Assembly (NCBI RefSeq): GCF_027214045.1
Contig: NZ_JAPWHE010000003.1
Span: 258,217 to 322,216, forward strand
Source of the DNA: Castellaniella denitrificans
GTDB taxonomy: Bacteria > Pseudomonadota > Gammaproteobacteria > Burkholderiales > Burkholderiaceae_B
Length of the DNA stretch: 64,000 nucleotides
Reading direction: 5' to 3'
The notes beneath the pieces were generated by a model, which saw only the letters and a program-made list of their open reading frames with translations, had not been told where the DNA came from and did no database searches. The position numbers were made by a program, and so were the translations under genes. Each line of letters starts with the position of its first letter. Position 1 is the first letter of the stretch. Of this stretch, positions 9,383 through 18,100 are shown piece by piece.

Positions 9383-11168
9383 CTCACCCCCCAAAATCCT
9401 CACCATTTTAATTCAAATGAAAATAGCAAACGCAATTGATCTGGCATTTGAGAACGTACTCAAAGAGGGACTAACGGATGTTGAGGTCTTCGCTCGACCG
9501 TTTGAGGTCGATCTACTAAAGAACGCAAAGATATCTGAAGACATCAAGCAAGACATCAAAACATCATTAAAAGAATCTCAAATAAAAGGAATGGGCTTTA
9601 CACCCATATCACACATACTCGTCCCCAAGAAAGAGCTTTTTGACTTCAGAAAGTGCGCGATCATTGAGCCGGTAGACGAACTCAAATACCTGACACTTGC
9701 GTTGCAGATAGCAGACCAAATTGAAACAAAGCGCCCCAACAAGAGTAAAAATCATGTTTTTTCTTACAGATTTTCTCCAGGCAAAGGGTATCTCTTTGAT
9801 GTGAAATACAATTACACAGCATTCCGTGAACATGTTTCAAAAAAGTCCAAGCAGCGCAATGTCAATGTAATTGTGTCATGCGATATTTCAAATTTCTATG
9901 ATAGGCTCAACCTTCACAGGCTAGAGTGCGTTCTTTCCTCGAACCCAAAGATTGACAAGAAAATAATATTACAGATAAATGAACTCCTACTATTCTGGTC
10001 AGGAAGGGACTCATATGGTATTCCAGTAGGCTCCAATGCCAGCAGGATTTTGGCAGAGGCTGCATTGATTGAAGTCGACAACTTTCTTTTGTCTCACAAG
10101 GTATCGTACTGCCGCTTTGTTGATGACTTCAGGCTGTTTGCCCCAGATTCAGCCACTGCACACAGGTGGCTAGCACTACTAGTCGACAGGTTGTCTAAGG
10201 AGGGGCTTTTCCTCAATACCGGCAAAACAGAAATCAAGGATGTTTCGGCCTTCAGGGAGGAAGCAGACAGCGGAGCAGAGAGCCAGGACGAAAGTGATCC
10301 GCCACCGGAGTCGCCCAAAGAACCAACAGATTCGCAGCCGGATAAGTCAAATCACGAAGCATCTCGCGTCATTCGAGGCTACTCAGGGCTCATACCAACA
10401 AAATTTCGGACCTTGTCTGATGCGGAAACGGAAAAAATTCTCCGAGAAGATTTTACCGAAAAGTTGAAACAGGTCACCAAGTCAGTTCTAATTGAGCCTA
10501 CAAATTTGGTTTCGCTTGTAAAGGCATGTATAGCCAAGAAGGATCCGGACGGGATAATTAAGATAACAAAAAATCTAAACAAATTCCCCCAGTTTATCCC
10601 CTATGTCATTGATGCGATCATCAAGAATGATTCAATATTCGATGACGGGAAGATAACGTCCTTATCTGAGTCTTTGGCATTTTGGCTTGATAGGGAGCAT
10701 GCGCCAGAGTTTGTGTCGATATATGCAATTAGATTCTTTGGTCACCAGCCATTTGTTAACAAGCCAGTACTAATGGAATGCTTCAGGAAACTAAAGAGAA
10801 ATGATGGAAGCTACATTGGCAGAGCTTTGCTTGAGCAGTTGGAGAAGATTGTTGAGCGAGGCGAGGTGATTGAGATAAGGGACTACTTTACGCGCGCCGA
10901 TCAGTCTGAGCGGCGCCAAATATCAAGAATGGTTGACATTAGCCTCACAAAGGGCGAGAAGCGGCCATTTTTTAAGAATGCACTTACACAGTCTCAAGAT
11001 ATCTTCCTAAAGAACATGGAAAATTTGTTTTCTTAGTTTTTCGCATATGCAACCAAGGTTTAACTGTCAGTTCAACGCGGACGCCAACACTGGCCATGCC
11101 TTCGGCATTTTCATGGCCAGTGTTGGTTCCCTACGCGCTTCGCGCTCCGGCGCCGATTAACCTGGGCG
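9377..11168 (+). mobile_element. Integron gene cassette carrying a reverse transcriptase
   Basis: Both boundaries match the integron core G/TTRRRY: GTTAGAC at 9376-9382 and GTTGAAT at 11168-11174. The unit is about 1.79 kb with a single ORF starting about 40 bases in and a 117-bp attC at the 3' end, the standard cassette layout. No integron integrase or attI is visible in the window, so it is either an integrase-less cassette cluster or a cassette captured at a secondary site. Confidence 0.65.
9417..11036 (+). CDS. Reverse transcriptase of the unknown-group/defence type
   Basis: 539 residues. RT motifs are in order: SCDISNFYDRL (154-164, first catalytic Asp), GIPVGSNASRILAEA (201-215, template grip), YCRFVDDFRLF (231-241, catalytic Asp pair in an FVDD box) and LFLNTGKTEI (264-273). 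An acidic, proline-rich linker (about 281-313) then precedes GYSGLIP and a helical C-terminal domain of about 200 residues of unknown type. It lacks the intron-maturase and HNH domains of group II intron RTs, and I saw no msr/msd pattern of a retron upstream. Such free-standing RTs are mostly anti-phage or abortive-infection enzymes, so a defence role is likely; the subtype is not assignable by eye. There is no clear ribosome site before the ATG, common for cassette genes. It has its own attC downstream. Confidence 0.88.
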   Translation: MKIANAIDLAFENVLKEGLTDVEVFARPFEVDLLKNAKISEDIKQDIKTSLKESQIKGMGFTPISHILVPKKELFDFRKCAIIEPVDELKYLTLALQIADQIETKRPNKSKNHVFSYRFSPGKGYLFDVKYNYTAFREHVSKKSKQRNVNVIVSCDISNFYDRLNLHRLECVLSSNPKIDKKIILQINELLLFWSGRDSYGIPVGSNASRILAEAALIEVDNFLLSHKVSYCRFVDDFRLFAPDSATAHRWLALLVDRLSKEGLFLNTGKTEIKDVSAFREEADSGAESQDESDPPPESPKEPTDSQPDKSNHEASRVIRGYSGLIPTKFRTLSDAETEKILREDFTEKLKQVTKSVLIEPTNLVSLVKACIAKKDPDGIIKITKNLNKFPQFIPYVIDAIIKNDSIFDDGKITSLSESLAFWLDREHAPEFVSIYAIRFFGHQPFVNKPVLMECFRKLKRNDGSYIGRALLEQLEKIVERGEVIEIRDYFTRADQSERRQISRMVDISLTKGEKRPFFKNALTQSQDIFLKNMENLFS

Positions 11169-11174
11169 TTGAAT
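11058..11174 (+). other. attC recombination site (59-base-element type)
   Basis: R'' is GTTTAAC (11058-11064) and R' is GTTGAAT (11168-11174); both fit the RYYYAAC/GTTRRRY consensus. Inside are L-box-like sequences TTCAACGCGG and TTAACCTGGGC. The interior folds on itself: CCAACACTGGCCATG (11084-11098) pairs perfectly with 11112-11126, and a second small hairpin GCGCTTCGCGC follows. Length 117 bp is within the normal attC range, and the site begins 22 bases after the RT stop codon. Confidence 0.8.
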
Positions 11175-11262
11175 GTCTGCCTCTTGATCCCACCAGCGGC
11201 AGCTCCTGGCCGAAAGCAACCACCCACACTGACTAGATTGCCCCCCCCACCAGTCCCACAAT

Positions 11263-11297
11263 TTGACATAACCCAATAACACTGATATTTTATACAG
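11263..11297 (+). promoter_or_regulatory. Strong sigma-70 promoter overlapped by a LexA-like box
   Basis: TTGACA (11263-11268), a 17-base spacer and TATTTT (11286-11291) with an extended TG two bases before it. CTG-N10-CAG spans 11282-11297; read on the minus strand it begins CTGTATA, a perfect SOS half-site, and ends ATATCAG. A repressor bound there would cover the -10 box. It lies 50 bases before the small ORF at 11347. Confidence 0.5.
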
Positions 11298-11346
11298 CAT
11301 CAGTGGCGGCGCACAACGTGCTGCCACATTGCTTTGGGAGGAAACC

Positions 11347-11484
11347 ATGACCACACCTAAACGTGTCGCCTGGAAAGACATTGTCGCGCCGCCGCTTGAC
11401 TGGGCAGCCCCAAAGAGGTCCGATCAGGACGCCGAATCCGGCGAGACCCAACAAGACCAGAAAGAGCAGGGCGCCGACCAGTAA
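11347..11484 (+). CDS. Small hydrophilic protein, 45 residues, unknown
   Basis: ATG preceded by GGGAGGAAACC, an excellent ribosome site, about 50 bases downstream of the strong promoter and followed by a perfect hairpin terminator at 11541, so it is a complete one-gene transcription unit. The protein starts MTTPKRVAWKDIVAPP and its C-terminal half is acidic and Gln-rich (SDQDAESGETQQDQ), probably disordered. No transmembrane segment and no recognised family. The possible LexA box in its promoter suggests DNA-damage control. It lies just outside the attC and may be the first gene of the core side or the last of the island. Confidence 0.6.
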   Translation: MTTPKRVAWKDIVAPPLDWAAPKRSDQDAESGETQQDQKEQGADQ

Positions 11485-11540
11485 GCCTCTTGCCCACTGG
11501 GCTGTGGACGCGTAATCGGCGGCACAGCCTCAGCATGCGA

Positions 11541-11575
11541 CGGCCCCTTCAGAAGGACTCTGAAGGGGCCGTTTC
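11541..11575 (+). terminator. Rho-independent terminator of the small ORF
   Basis: Perfect 13-bp stem, CGGCCCCTTCAGA (11541-11553) with its complement at 11559-11571, a five-base loop AGGAC, then TTTC. It serves the 45-residue ORF and could also work for minus-strand transcription from the small membrane-protein gene. Confidence 0.75.
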
Positions 11576-11637
11576 GATTGCGGCAGACAGCGGTCGTTCG
11601 TCTCGGGGCCTGGACAGGGTCACGAGACGCCTGTGGC

Positions 11638-11913
11638 TCAGGGAATCTCGCGCATCTCGATATCCGTCACGTCCCGTTCGCGCGCCGGCTGACTCCCCCG
11701 CGACCAGGCCCCGGGTCCGGTCGGCATGGCCGAGCGCCGGCGTTCGGCCCAATAGGCCTTGACGCCGAAGGGCCGGCCTTTCAGCCGGGCGACGATGTAC
11801 AGCACGCCGATCGCCAGGGCGGTCGAGGCCATGAAGACGAACGCCATCACCAGGCCGAAGAAGGCCAGGATCAGGAACAGGATGGCGCGCAGGATTTGCT
11901 GGATCAGATTCAT
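11638..11913 (-). CDS. Small membrane protein, unknown function
   Basis: 91 residues. Residues 8-42 are strongly hydrophobic (ILRAILFLILAFFGLVMAFV then VLYIVARL), predicting one long or two short membrane helices. The C-terminal half is charged and cytosolic (KGRPFGVKAYWAERRR). The ATG at 11913 has AGGAGT ten bases upstream. It is divergent from apbC with a 183-base gap. GC content matches the core genome, so it belongs to the chromosome rather than to the island. No family was recognised. Confidence 0.7.
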   Translation of the reverse strand: MNLIQQILRAILFLILAFFGLVMAFVFMASTALAIGVLYIVARLKGRPFGVKAYWAERRRSAMPTGPGAWSRGSQPARERDVTDIEMREIP

Positions 11914-12096
11914 AAAACTTGGACTCCTGTGGCCGGAAAAGGTTGCATGCGCGTCGCGGCGGGACGCCGGGCGGGCGGCAGTGGCGTCCGGCCGGATCCG
12001 GGGGCGCCTGTCATGCCCATATTGGGGTCAATCGGCGGATTTCCAGGGGAATCCGCTATGCTTCTGGTTTCGACTGTTTTCACCCGATCTCTCATC

Positions 12097-13182
12097 ATGG
12101 CTACCACGATACAGGACATTCGCGCGATCCTGTCCAGGGTCATCAACCCCGACACCCGGAAAACGCTGGCGGTGACCGAACCCGAATTGCGGATCGCCGC
12201 CTCGGGCGACGCCTTCGACATCACTGTAACCCTGGGCTATCCCTTGTTCAATGGCGAGCAGGCCCTGGGTGCCGCCATCCGGACCGCGCTGGACGCGGCC
12301 GGCGCGCGCCTCGGGAAACTGGAATTCCAGTCGCGGATCGTCGCCCATGCGGTCCAGCGCGGGCTGCGCACCCTGGGCAACGTGCGCAATGTCATCGCGG
12401 TGGCTTCCGGCAAGGGCGGGGTCGGCAAAAGCACCACGGCCGTCAACCTGGCCCTGGCGCTGCACAGCCAGGGCGCGCGCGTCGGCCTGCTGGACGCCGA
12501 CATCTACGGCCCCAGCGTGCCCATCATGCTGGGCCTGTCGGGCAAGCCGAAAAGCGCCGACGGCAAGAGCATGGAACCCATGATCGGCCATGGCCTGCAG
12601 GCCAATTCCATCGGCTTCCTGATGGACGACGACGGGCCGGCGATCTGGCGCGGCCCCATGGTCACGCAGGCCCTGACGCAGTTGCTGTCGCTTACCAATT
12701 GGAACGATCTGGATTATCTGATCGTGGACATGCCTCCGGGAACGGGCGATATTGCCCTCACCATGGCGCAAAAGGTCCCGCTGACGGGGGCGATCATCGT
12801 CACCACCCCCCAGGACCTGGCCCTGGCCGATGCCCGCAAGGGTCTGATCATGTTCCAGAAGGTGGATGTCCCGGTGCTGGGGATCGTCGAAAACATGTCC
12901 GTCCACGTGTGCTCCAACTGCGGGCACGCGGAGCCGATCTTCGGCCAGGACGGCGGCCGCCAGCTCGCGGCGACCTATCACCTGCCCTGGCTGGGGGATT
13001 TGCCGTTGCAGCTCGACATCCGCCAGGAAACCGACTCCGGCCGGCCCAGCGTCGTCGCCTCGCCCGACGGCGAGGCCGCGCGCCGTTACCAGGACATCGC
13101 CCGCCAGCTGGCCATCCACGTGGCCGGACAGCCGCTGGACGATTCCGGTTCCCGGCCCAAGGTCGTGGCGCGCACGAGCTGA
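12097..13182 (+). CDS. apbC: Iron-sulfur cluster carrier ATPase Mrp/ApbC
   Basis: 361 residues. An N-terminal MIP18/DUF59 domain (1-90, MATTIQDIRAILSRV) precedes a MinD/ParA-type P-loop. The deviant Walker A is GKGGVGKST (105-113), then DADIYGPS, DMPPGTGD, and the conserved CSNC cluster-binding pair at 272/275. Cytosolic; it binds and transfers [4Fe-4S] clusters to apoproteins as a dimer. I chose the ATG at 12097 because the conserved N-terminal domain begins there; the longer open frame upstream is not conserved in character. The stop overlaps the tamA ATG (TGATG), so the two may be co-translated. Confidence 0.96.
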   Translation: MATTIQDIRAILSRVINPDTRKTLAVTEPELRIAASGDAFDITVTLGYPLFNGEQALGAAIRTALDAAGARLGKLEFQSRIVAHAVQRGLRTLGNVRNVIAVASGKGGVGKSTTAVNLALALHSQGARVGLLDADIYGPSVPIMLGLSGKPKSADGKSMEPMIGHGLQANSIGFLMDDDGPAIWRGPMVTQALTQLLSLTNWNDLDYLIVDMPPGTGDIALTMAQKVPLTGAIIVTTPQDLALADARKGLIMFQKVDVPVLGIVENMSVHVCSNCGHAEPIFGQDGGRQLAATYHLPWLGDLPLQLDIRQETDSGRPSVVASPDGEAARRYQDIARQLAIHVAGQPLDDSGSRPKVVARTS

Positions 13183-15122
13183 TGCCGGGGGATGGTCTGA
13201 CCCTGTCCGCCCGGCCGTCGCATCCCGGCCGTCCGCGCATCGGGCCTGGCCGGATAGTCCACGGGGTGCGCCGGGCGCTGCTCGGTCTGGGGGTCGCCGC
13301 CTGCGCCCCCGCGCTGGCCGCGCCCCCGGAAGTCATCATCGACCCGGGCGGCGCTCCGCCCAAGGTGTTACAGGCCATTACCAATGCGGTCGGCGCCATC
13401 ACGCGCCTGACGGAAGACCAGGACGTGCGCGAGGTCTCGCGCCTGCGGCGGCGCGCCTGGGAGGCCGCCCAGGCCGCCCTGCGGACCCAGGGCTACTTCG
13501 GCGCGACCGTCACGCTGGACGTCTCGCCGGGCGCGGCGAACGGCGGTGAATTCTGGGACATCGCGATCGACACGGGCGAGCGGGCCCGGGTGCGCCAGCT
13601 CGGGCTGCGCTTCGAGGGCGCGCTCGCCGGGGACGCCTACGCGGCCCGGCGCCAGTCGTTGCGCGGCGACTGGCTGCTCAAGGAAGGCATGCCCTTCATC
13701 AACGACGACTGGAACCGGGCCAAGACCGAACTGCTGGACGCCGCCTCGCGCCGGGATTTCTATTACGCCCGTTATGCGCAGACCCGCGCGCTAGTCGACC
13801 CCGGGGCGGCCAAGGCCGACCTGGACGTCGCGCTCGACAGTGGCCCGCCGGTGCGGCTGGGCGAACTCCAGATCATCGGCTTGAAGCGGGTGCCTGAATC
13901 CCTGATCCGGCGCTATGTGCGCTACGACCCGGGCGACGCCTACGACCAGACGCGCCTGGAGGACTGGCAGCAGGCCCTGCAGTCCACCACGTTCTTTCGC
14001 GGCGCCTTCGTCACGCTGGCCGACGGCGCGCCGCCGGCGCCGGCGGGCGCCGCGTCGGCCGGGACGCCCGCCGGCGCCGGCGGGGACATGGCCCCGCAAG
14101 CCGCCGCCGCACAGCCGGCCGCGCGGCCCCGGGGCACCGACCCCGTCACGCTGCCCGTGCGTGTCCAGGTGACCGAAGGCCCGGCCCGCTATGCCAGCGG
14201 CTCATTGGGTGCCGACAGCGATTATGGCGTGCGGGTGGAGGGCCTGTACCGTCAGAACGTGGTTTATGGCTTGCCGGTCTGGATCGAGACCGGCGCCGGG
14301 GTCGACAACAAGCGGCAGCGCGCTTTCTTCGACGTGCACCTGCCGCCCGGCATGGACGGCAGCAAGGACAGTTTCGGTCTGCTGTACGACCATTCGGACA
14401 TCGAGGGCCTGGAGACCAGCCGCGCCGGCCTGGGCTGGAAGCGCAGCCAGACGCGCAAGGCGGCGGGCGACAGCCGCGTCGAATACGAAGTCCGCTGGGG
14501 CGCGCTGGTCGCCTACGACAAGACCCGCATTTCCGGCGATTCGCGCTACGAGGTCCCGAGCTGGGCGGCCACCTGGCAGTGGCTGCGCCGCGATGTGGAC
14601 TCGAAATACGATCCGCGCGAGGGCAACCTGGTCGAATTCGGCCTGGGCGCGGGCACGACGCTGGACGACGGCAAGGCCTTCTACCGCAGCAGCCTGCGCG
14701 CCCAGCAATGGTGGCCGATCGGCGAGCGCGACGTGCTGACCGTGCGCGGCGAGATCGGCAAGGTCTGGGCGCAGACCGACCGCCTGCCACAGGATTTTTC
14801 CTGGCGTACCGGCGGATCGCGCAGCATCCGGGGCTATCGCTACCAGAGCATCGGCCTGCGGCGCGGCGACGCGGTCATCGGCGCGCCCGCGCTGGGCGTG
14901 GCCAGCATCGAATACACGCACTATTTCACCGATACCCTGGGCGCCAATCTGTTCGTCGACGCCGGGGACGCGGCCGCGTCCTTCGGCCAGTTCGACTGGC
15001 ACCTGGGCTACGGGGCCGGCCTGGCGGTGCGCACGCCGGCCGGCCCGTTCTTCGTCGACCTGGCCTGGGCGCAGAAAGACCGGCGCCTGCGGCTGCAATT
15101 TTCCCTGGGGATCGCGTTTTGA
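13182..15122 (+). CDS. tamA: Translocation and assembly module outer-membrane protein TamA
   Basis: 646-residue Omp85-family protein. A signal peptide lies within residues 27-47, ending ACAPALA before APPEV. POTRA-type repeats follow (about 50-300), with LGELQIIGLKRVPESLIRR typical of a POTRA. A C-terminal beta-barrel then runs from about 330, with surface-antigen motifs WRTGGSRSIRGYRYQSIG and the terminal LQFSLGIAF carrying the final Phe needed for outer-membrane insertion. An Ala/Pro-rich insert lies near 280-320. The gene overlaps apbC by one base and the tamB TTG start by four. With TamB it helps insert outer-membrane proteins or move lipids. The true start may be a later GTG nearer the signal peptide. 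Confidence 0.94.
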   Translation: MPGDGLTLSARPSHPGRPRIGPGRIVHGVRRALLGLGVAACAPALAAPPEVIIDPGGAPPKVLQAITNAVGAITRLTEDQDVREVSRLRRRAWEAAQAALRTQGYFGATVTLDVSPGAANGGEFWDIAIDTGERARVRQLGLRFEGALAGDAYAARRQSLRGDWLLKEGMPFINDDWNRAKTELLDAASRRDFYYARYAQTRALVDPGAAKADLDVALDSGPPVRLGELQIIGLKRVPESLIRRYVRYDPGDAYDQTRLEDWQQALQSTTFFRGAFVTLADGAPPAPAGAASAGTPAGAGGDMAPQAAAAQPAARPRGTDPVTLPVRVQVTEGPARYASGSLGADSDYGVRVEGLYRQNVVYGLPVWIETGAGVDNKRQRAFFDVHLPPGMDGSKDSFGLLYDHSDIEGLETSRAGLGWKRSQTRKAAGDSRVEYEVRWGALVAYDKTRISGDSRYEVPSWAATWQWLRRDVDSKYDPREGNLVEFGLGAGTTLDDGKAFYRSSLRAQQWWPIGERDVLTVRGEIGKVWAQTDRLPQDFSWRTGGSRSIRGYRYQSIGLRRGDAVIGAPALGVASIEYTHYFTDTLGANLFVDAGDAAASFGQFDWHLGYGAGLAVRTPAGPFFVDLAWAQKDRRLRLQFSLGIAF

Positions 15123-18100
15123 AGGCGCGCATCTGGCGTGGCCTGCGGGCCTTCAGTCTCTGGGGGCTGCCGCCGCTCGTGCTGGCGCTGTTGCTGGCCA
15201 TCGGCTTCGCCGTCTGGTGCGTCACCAGCACGACCGGTACCCGCTGGCTGCTGCGCACGGCGGCCGCCCAGCTGGGCGGCGAGGCCCATGGCGTGCGCGG
15301 CACGCTGGCCCGGGGTCTGTATGTCGAGGGCCTGACGATCGTCCTGCCCGACGTCGACGTGCGCGTGGTCGGGCTGCACCTCAAGGCGCTCTGGCCGGAA
15401 TTGCTGGACCGCCGCCTGCACGTCAACGATCTGTCGGCGGTGCGCGTGGACGTGGCGTTGCGCACCGCGCCGGCCGCCGCGCCCGTCGCGGGCGACGGCC
15501 AGCCCTTCCGGATGCCGTCGCTGCCGCTCGGATTGCGGATCGACCGGCTAGCGCTGGGGGGGCTGGGCCTGCGCATCGACGGAGAGCCGTTGCCCGTCGA
15601 CCTGCTGTCCGTCTCGACCGCCCTGACCCTGGACGCCCATACGGCGACCGTGACGCTGGACCACCTGCAGGCGGCCCACCGGGACACGCTGCTCAAGCTC
15701 GACGGCAATCTCGCCCTGCGCGGTCTGGCGGCGCCCTGGCCCTTCGAACTCAATCTGCACGGATCCGCCCAGGATCGCAGCGCGCACTCGCCGGTCTGCC
15801 TGCGGCGGGCGATGGCGCCGGGAGGCGGCGCGGCCGGGGGCGAGCCGCCCGGGGATGCGTGCCGCGTCGACCTGGACCTGCGTCTGGCGGGGACGCTCCA
15901 GTCCCTGCATCTGCAGGCCAGCGGGCGGGGCGAAGGCCTGGAACTCCGGGCGGAGGCCGATATCCGCCCCGGCCAGTCTTTTCCCCTGGAAGCGGCGCAG
16001 GCGGATCTGCGTCTGCCGGGCGATGCCCGCGTGACGCTCGACATCGCCCCCGGGGTGCCGGGGGCAGACGGCCTGCGCCCGGTCCGCGCCCGGTGGGCCG
16101 TCCGGCAGTTCCGGCCCGATCCCTGGCTGCCCGCGGACCTGGGCCCGGCGCTGCTCAACCTGAAGGGCGAGCTGCGCGCGCGTCTGGACGCCGGCCAGCG
16201 TGTGCGGGACCTGGGCCTGGACCTGGCGTTCGATGGCCCCAACCGCTGGAACGGTCAGCCCCTGTCGGGCAAGGTCCGGCTGGAGCGCCTGTCGCGGACG
16301 GGGGGCGCGCTGCTCGATGCGCGGGCGGCGGGGCCGGCGGATCTCCTGGGCCTGCGGGCCGAGGGCCTGGACATGGACCTGGCCCTGGGGCCGGACCGGA
16401 TCCGCGCCGGAGGCGACGCGTCGGCGGACGCCAGCCGGCTGTCGCTGCGGGCGCGGCTGCCGGCCCTGGCGGCGTTGTGGCCCGGCCTGGAGGGCGGGGC
16501 GGACCTGGATTTCAATGTGTCCGGCCCCCTGGCCGACCACCGGGGCGGCCTGCAGGCCCGTTACACGCCGCCGGATGCCCTGGATGACGTGCCCGGGCGG
16601 GCGCCGGTGAGCCTGGAACTGGCCTTCGGCGGCGGCTGGACGCAGGCCCAGGGCTGGCGCGGACAGTTGACCGCCCTGCGGGCCGGGCATGCCGGCCTGG
16701 TCCTGGACAGCCGGGCGGCGGTGCCGCTGGCGCTCGACGCCGCGGGCGGCTGGCGGGTCGGTCAGGCGGTCCTCGGGTTGTCGCTGGACGGCGAACCCCT
16801 GCTCGGCGTGAATCACCAGGTTTCGGCCGGCGGGCAGGGCCGTTGGGAAACGCGCGGCCGCATCGATCCGCTGACCATCACCCCGGCACGCATCGACCGG
16901 CTGCGGGCCTGGCTGGGCCGCGCCGCCGCGCGGGAAGGCGGGGTACGCACCCAACTGTCCGAACAGGCGCGGCGCAGCCGTCTGGACGCGCGCCTGGAAT
17001 GGAACTTGAAGTTCGACGACGCCCTGAGCGGCGACATCCATCTGGCCCGCCAGGACGGCGACCTGACCGTGCCCGGCGACGTGCCCCTCCAGCTTGGTCT
17101 GGAGGAGGCCCGCCTGGATATCGTCATCCGGCGCGTCGGTGCCGGCCTCAGCCGCGCCGATGCCGACCTCCGGGTCCGGACGCGCGAAATGGGCAGCATG
17201 CGCTTGCGCGCCGACACGCCGATCCATGCGGCCCCGGGCGGCGGCCTCGTCCTGCGGCCGCAGGATGCGCGGCACCTGCGCTTCGAGGCCCGGTCCGAGG
17301 ACCTGGCCTGGGCGAACCTGCTGCTGGGCGGGGAGATGGAAATCGGCGGCACCCTGCAGGCCGACATCCAGGGCGGCAGCCGGCCCGATGGCCGCTGGAC
17401 GCTGTCCGGGCCGCTGAGCGGCGACGGCCTGCGCCTGCTGATCGCCGACCAGGGCGTGCGGCTGCTGGACGGCACCTTGCGGGCGCATTTCGACGGCACC
17501 CGGGTGCTGCTGGATCATCTGCGCTTTCCGGCGCTGCGCCGGGTCGTGCCCAAGGAATGGCGCACCGCCACCTGGATCGCCGAAAACCCGGATGCCCAGG
17601 ACGGATACCTGGACCTGTCGGGCGCCTGGGATCTGACCGAAAGCCAGGGCCAGGCGGACATCGCTTTCCGGCGGTATCCGATCCTGCAGCGCTCGGACCG
17701 CTACGCCATGATCAGCGGCGATCTCCAGGTCCGGGCGACCTTGCCGGAAATCCTCATCGGCGGCAAGATCACGGCCGACGCCGGCTGGTTCGACCTGGAC
17801 ATGCTCAACGCCATCCCGTCCCTGGACAGCGACGTGGTGGTCCTGCAACCGGGGGCGAAGGACGCGCCGCCATCGGCCTCGCCGCCGCTGGACCTGCGCG
17901 CCGATCTGACCATCGACCTGGGGCCGCGTTTCTATCTGACCGGCTTCGGCCTGGACTCGGGGCTGGTCGGCGGCATGAATCTGCGCATGACGGACGGCAT
18001 GCTCACGGCGCTGGGCCAGTTGCGCACCCGGGGCGGCGCCATCAATGCCTATGGCCAGCACCTGCAGCTGCGGCGCGGCACCATCACCTTCCAGGGCGAT

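Larger units (their letters stand above)
1960..11175. mobile_element. AT-richer accessory (defence-type) island between metG and apbC
   Basis: Base composition here is visibly lower in GC than the flanking core genes. The content is typical of a defence or mobile island: nitrilase-fold/SMC-ATPase operon, broken tyrosine recombinase, orphan membrane protein, reverse transcriptase and an attC site. The boundaries are approximate: the left edge is a composition change and the right edge is the attC R' box. No flanking direct repeats or tRNA target were recognised, so the mode of entry is unresolved. Possibly several independent insertions have accumulated at one hotspot. Confidence 0.6.

Noticed and set aside
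9144..9416. Retron msr/msd region upstream of the RT
   Set aside because: The one inverted repeat (9190-9229) lacks paired a1/a2 ends, and the RT lacks the retron-typical motif after the catalytic box.
9140..9439. 99-residue frame between the membrane protein and the RT
   Set aside because: It covers the inverted repeat and core sites and has no ribosome site; better explained as recombination-site DNA.
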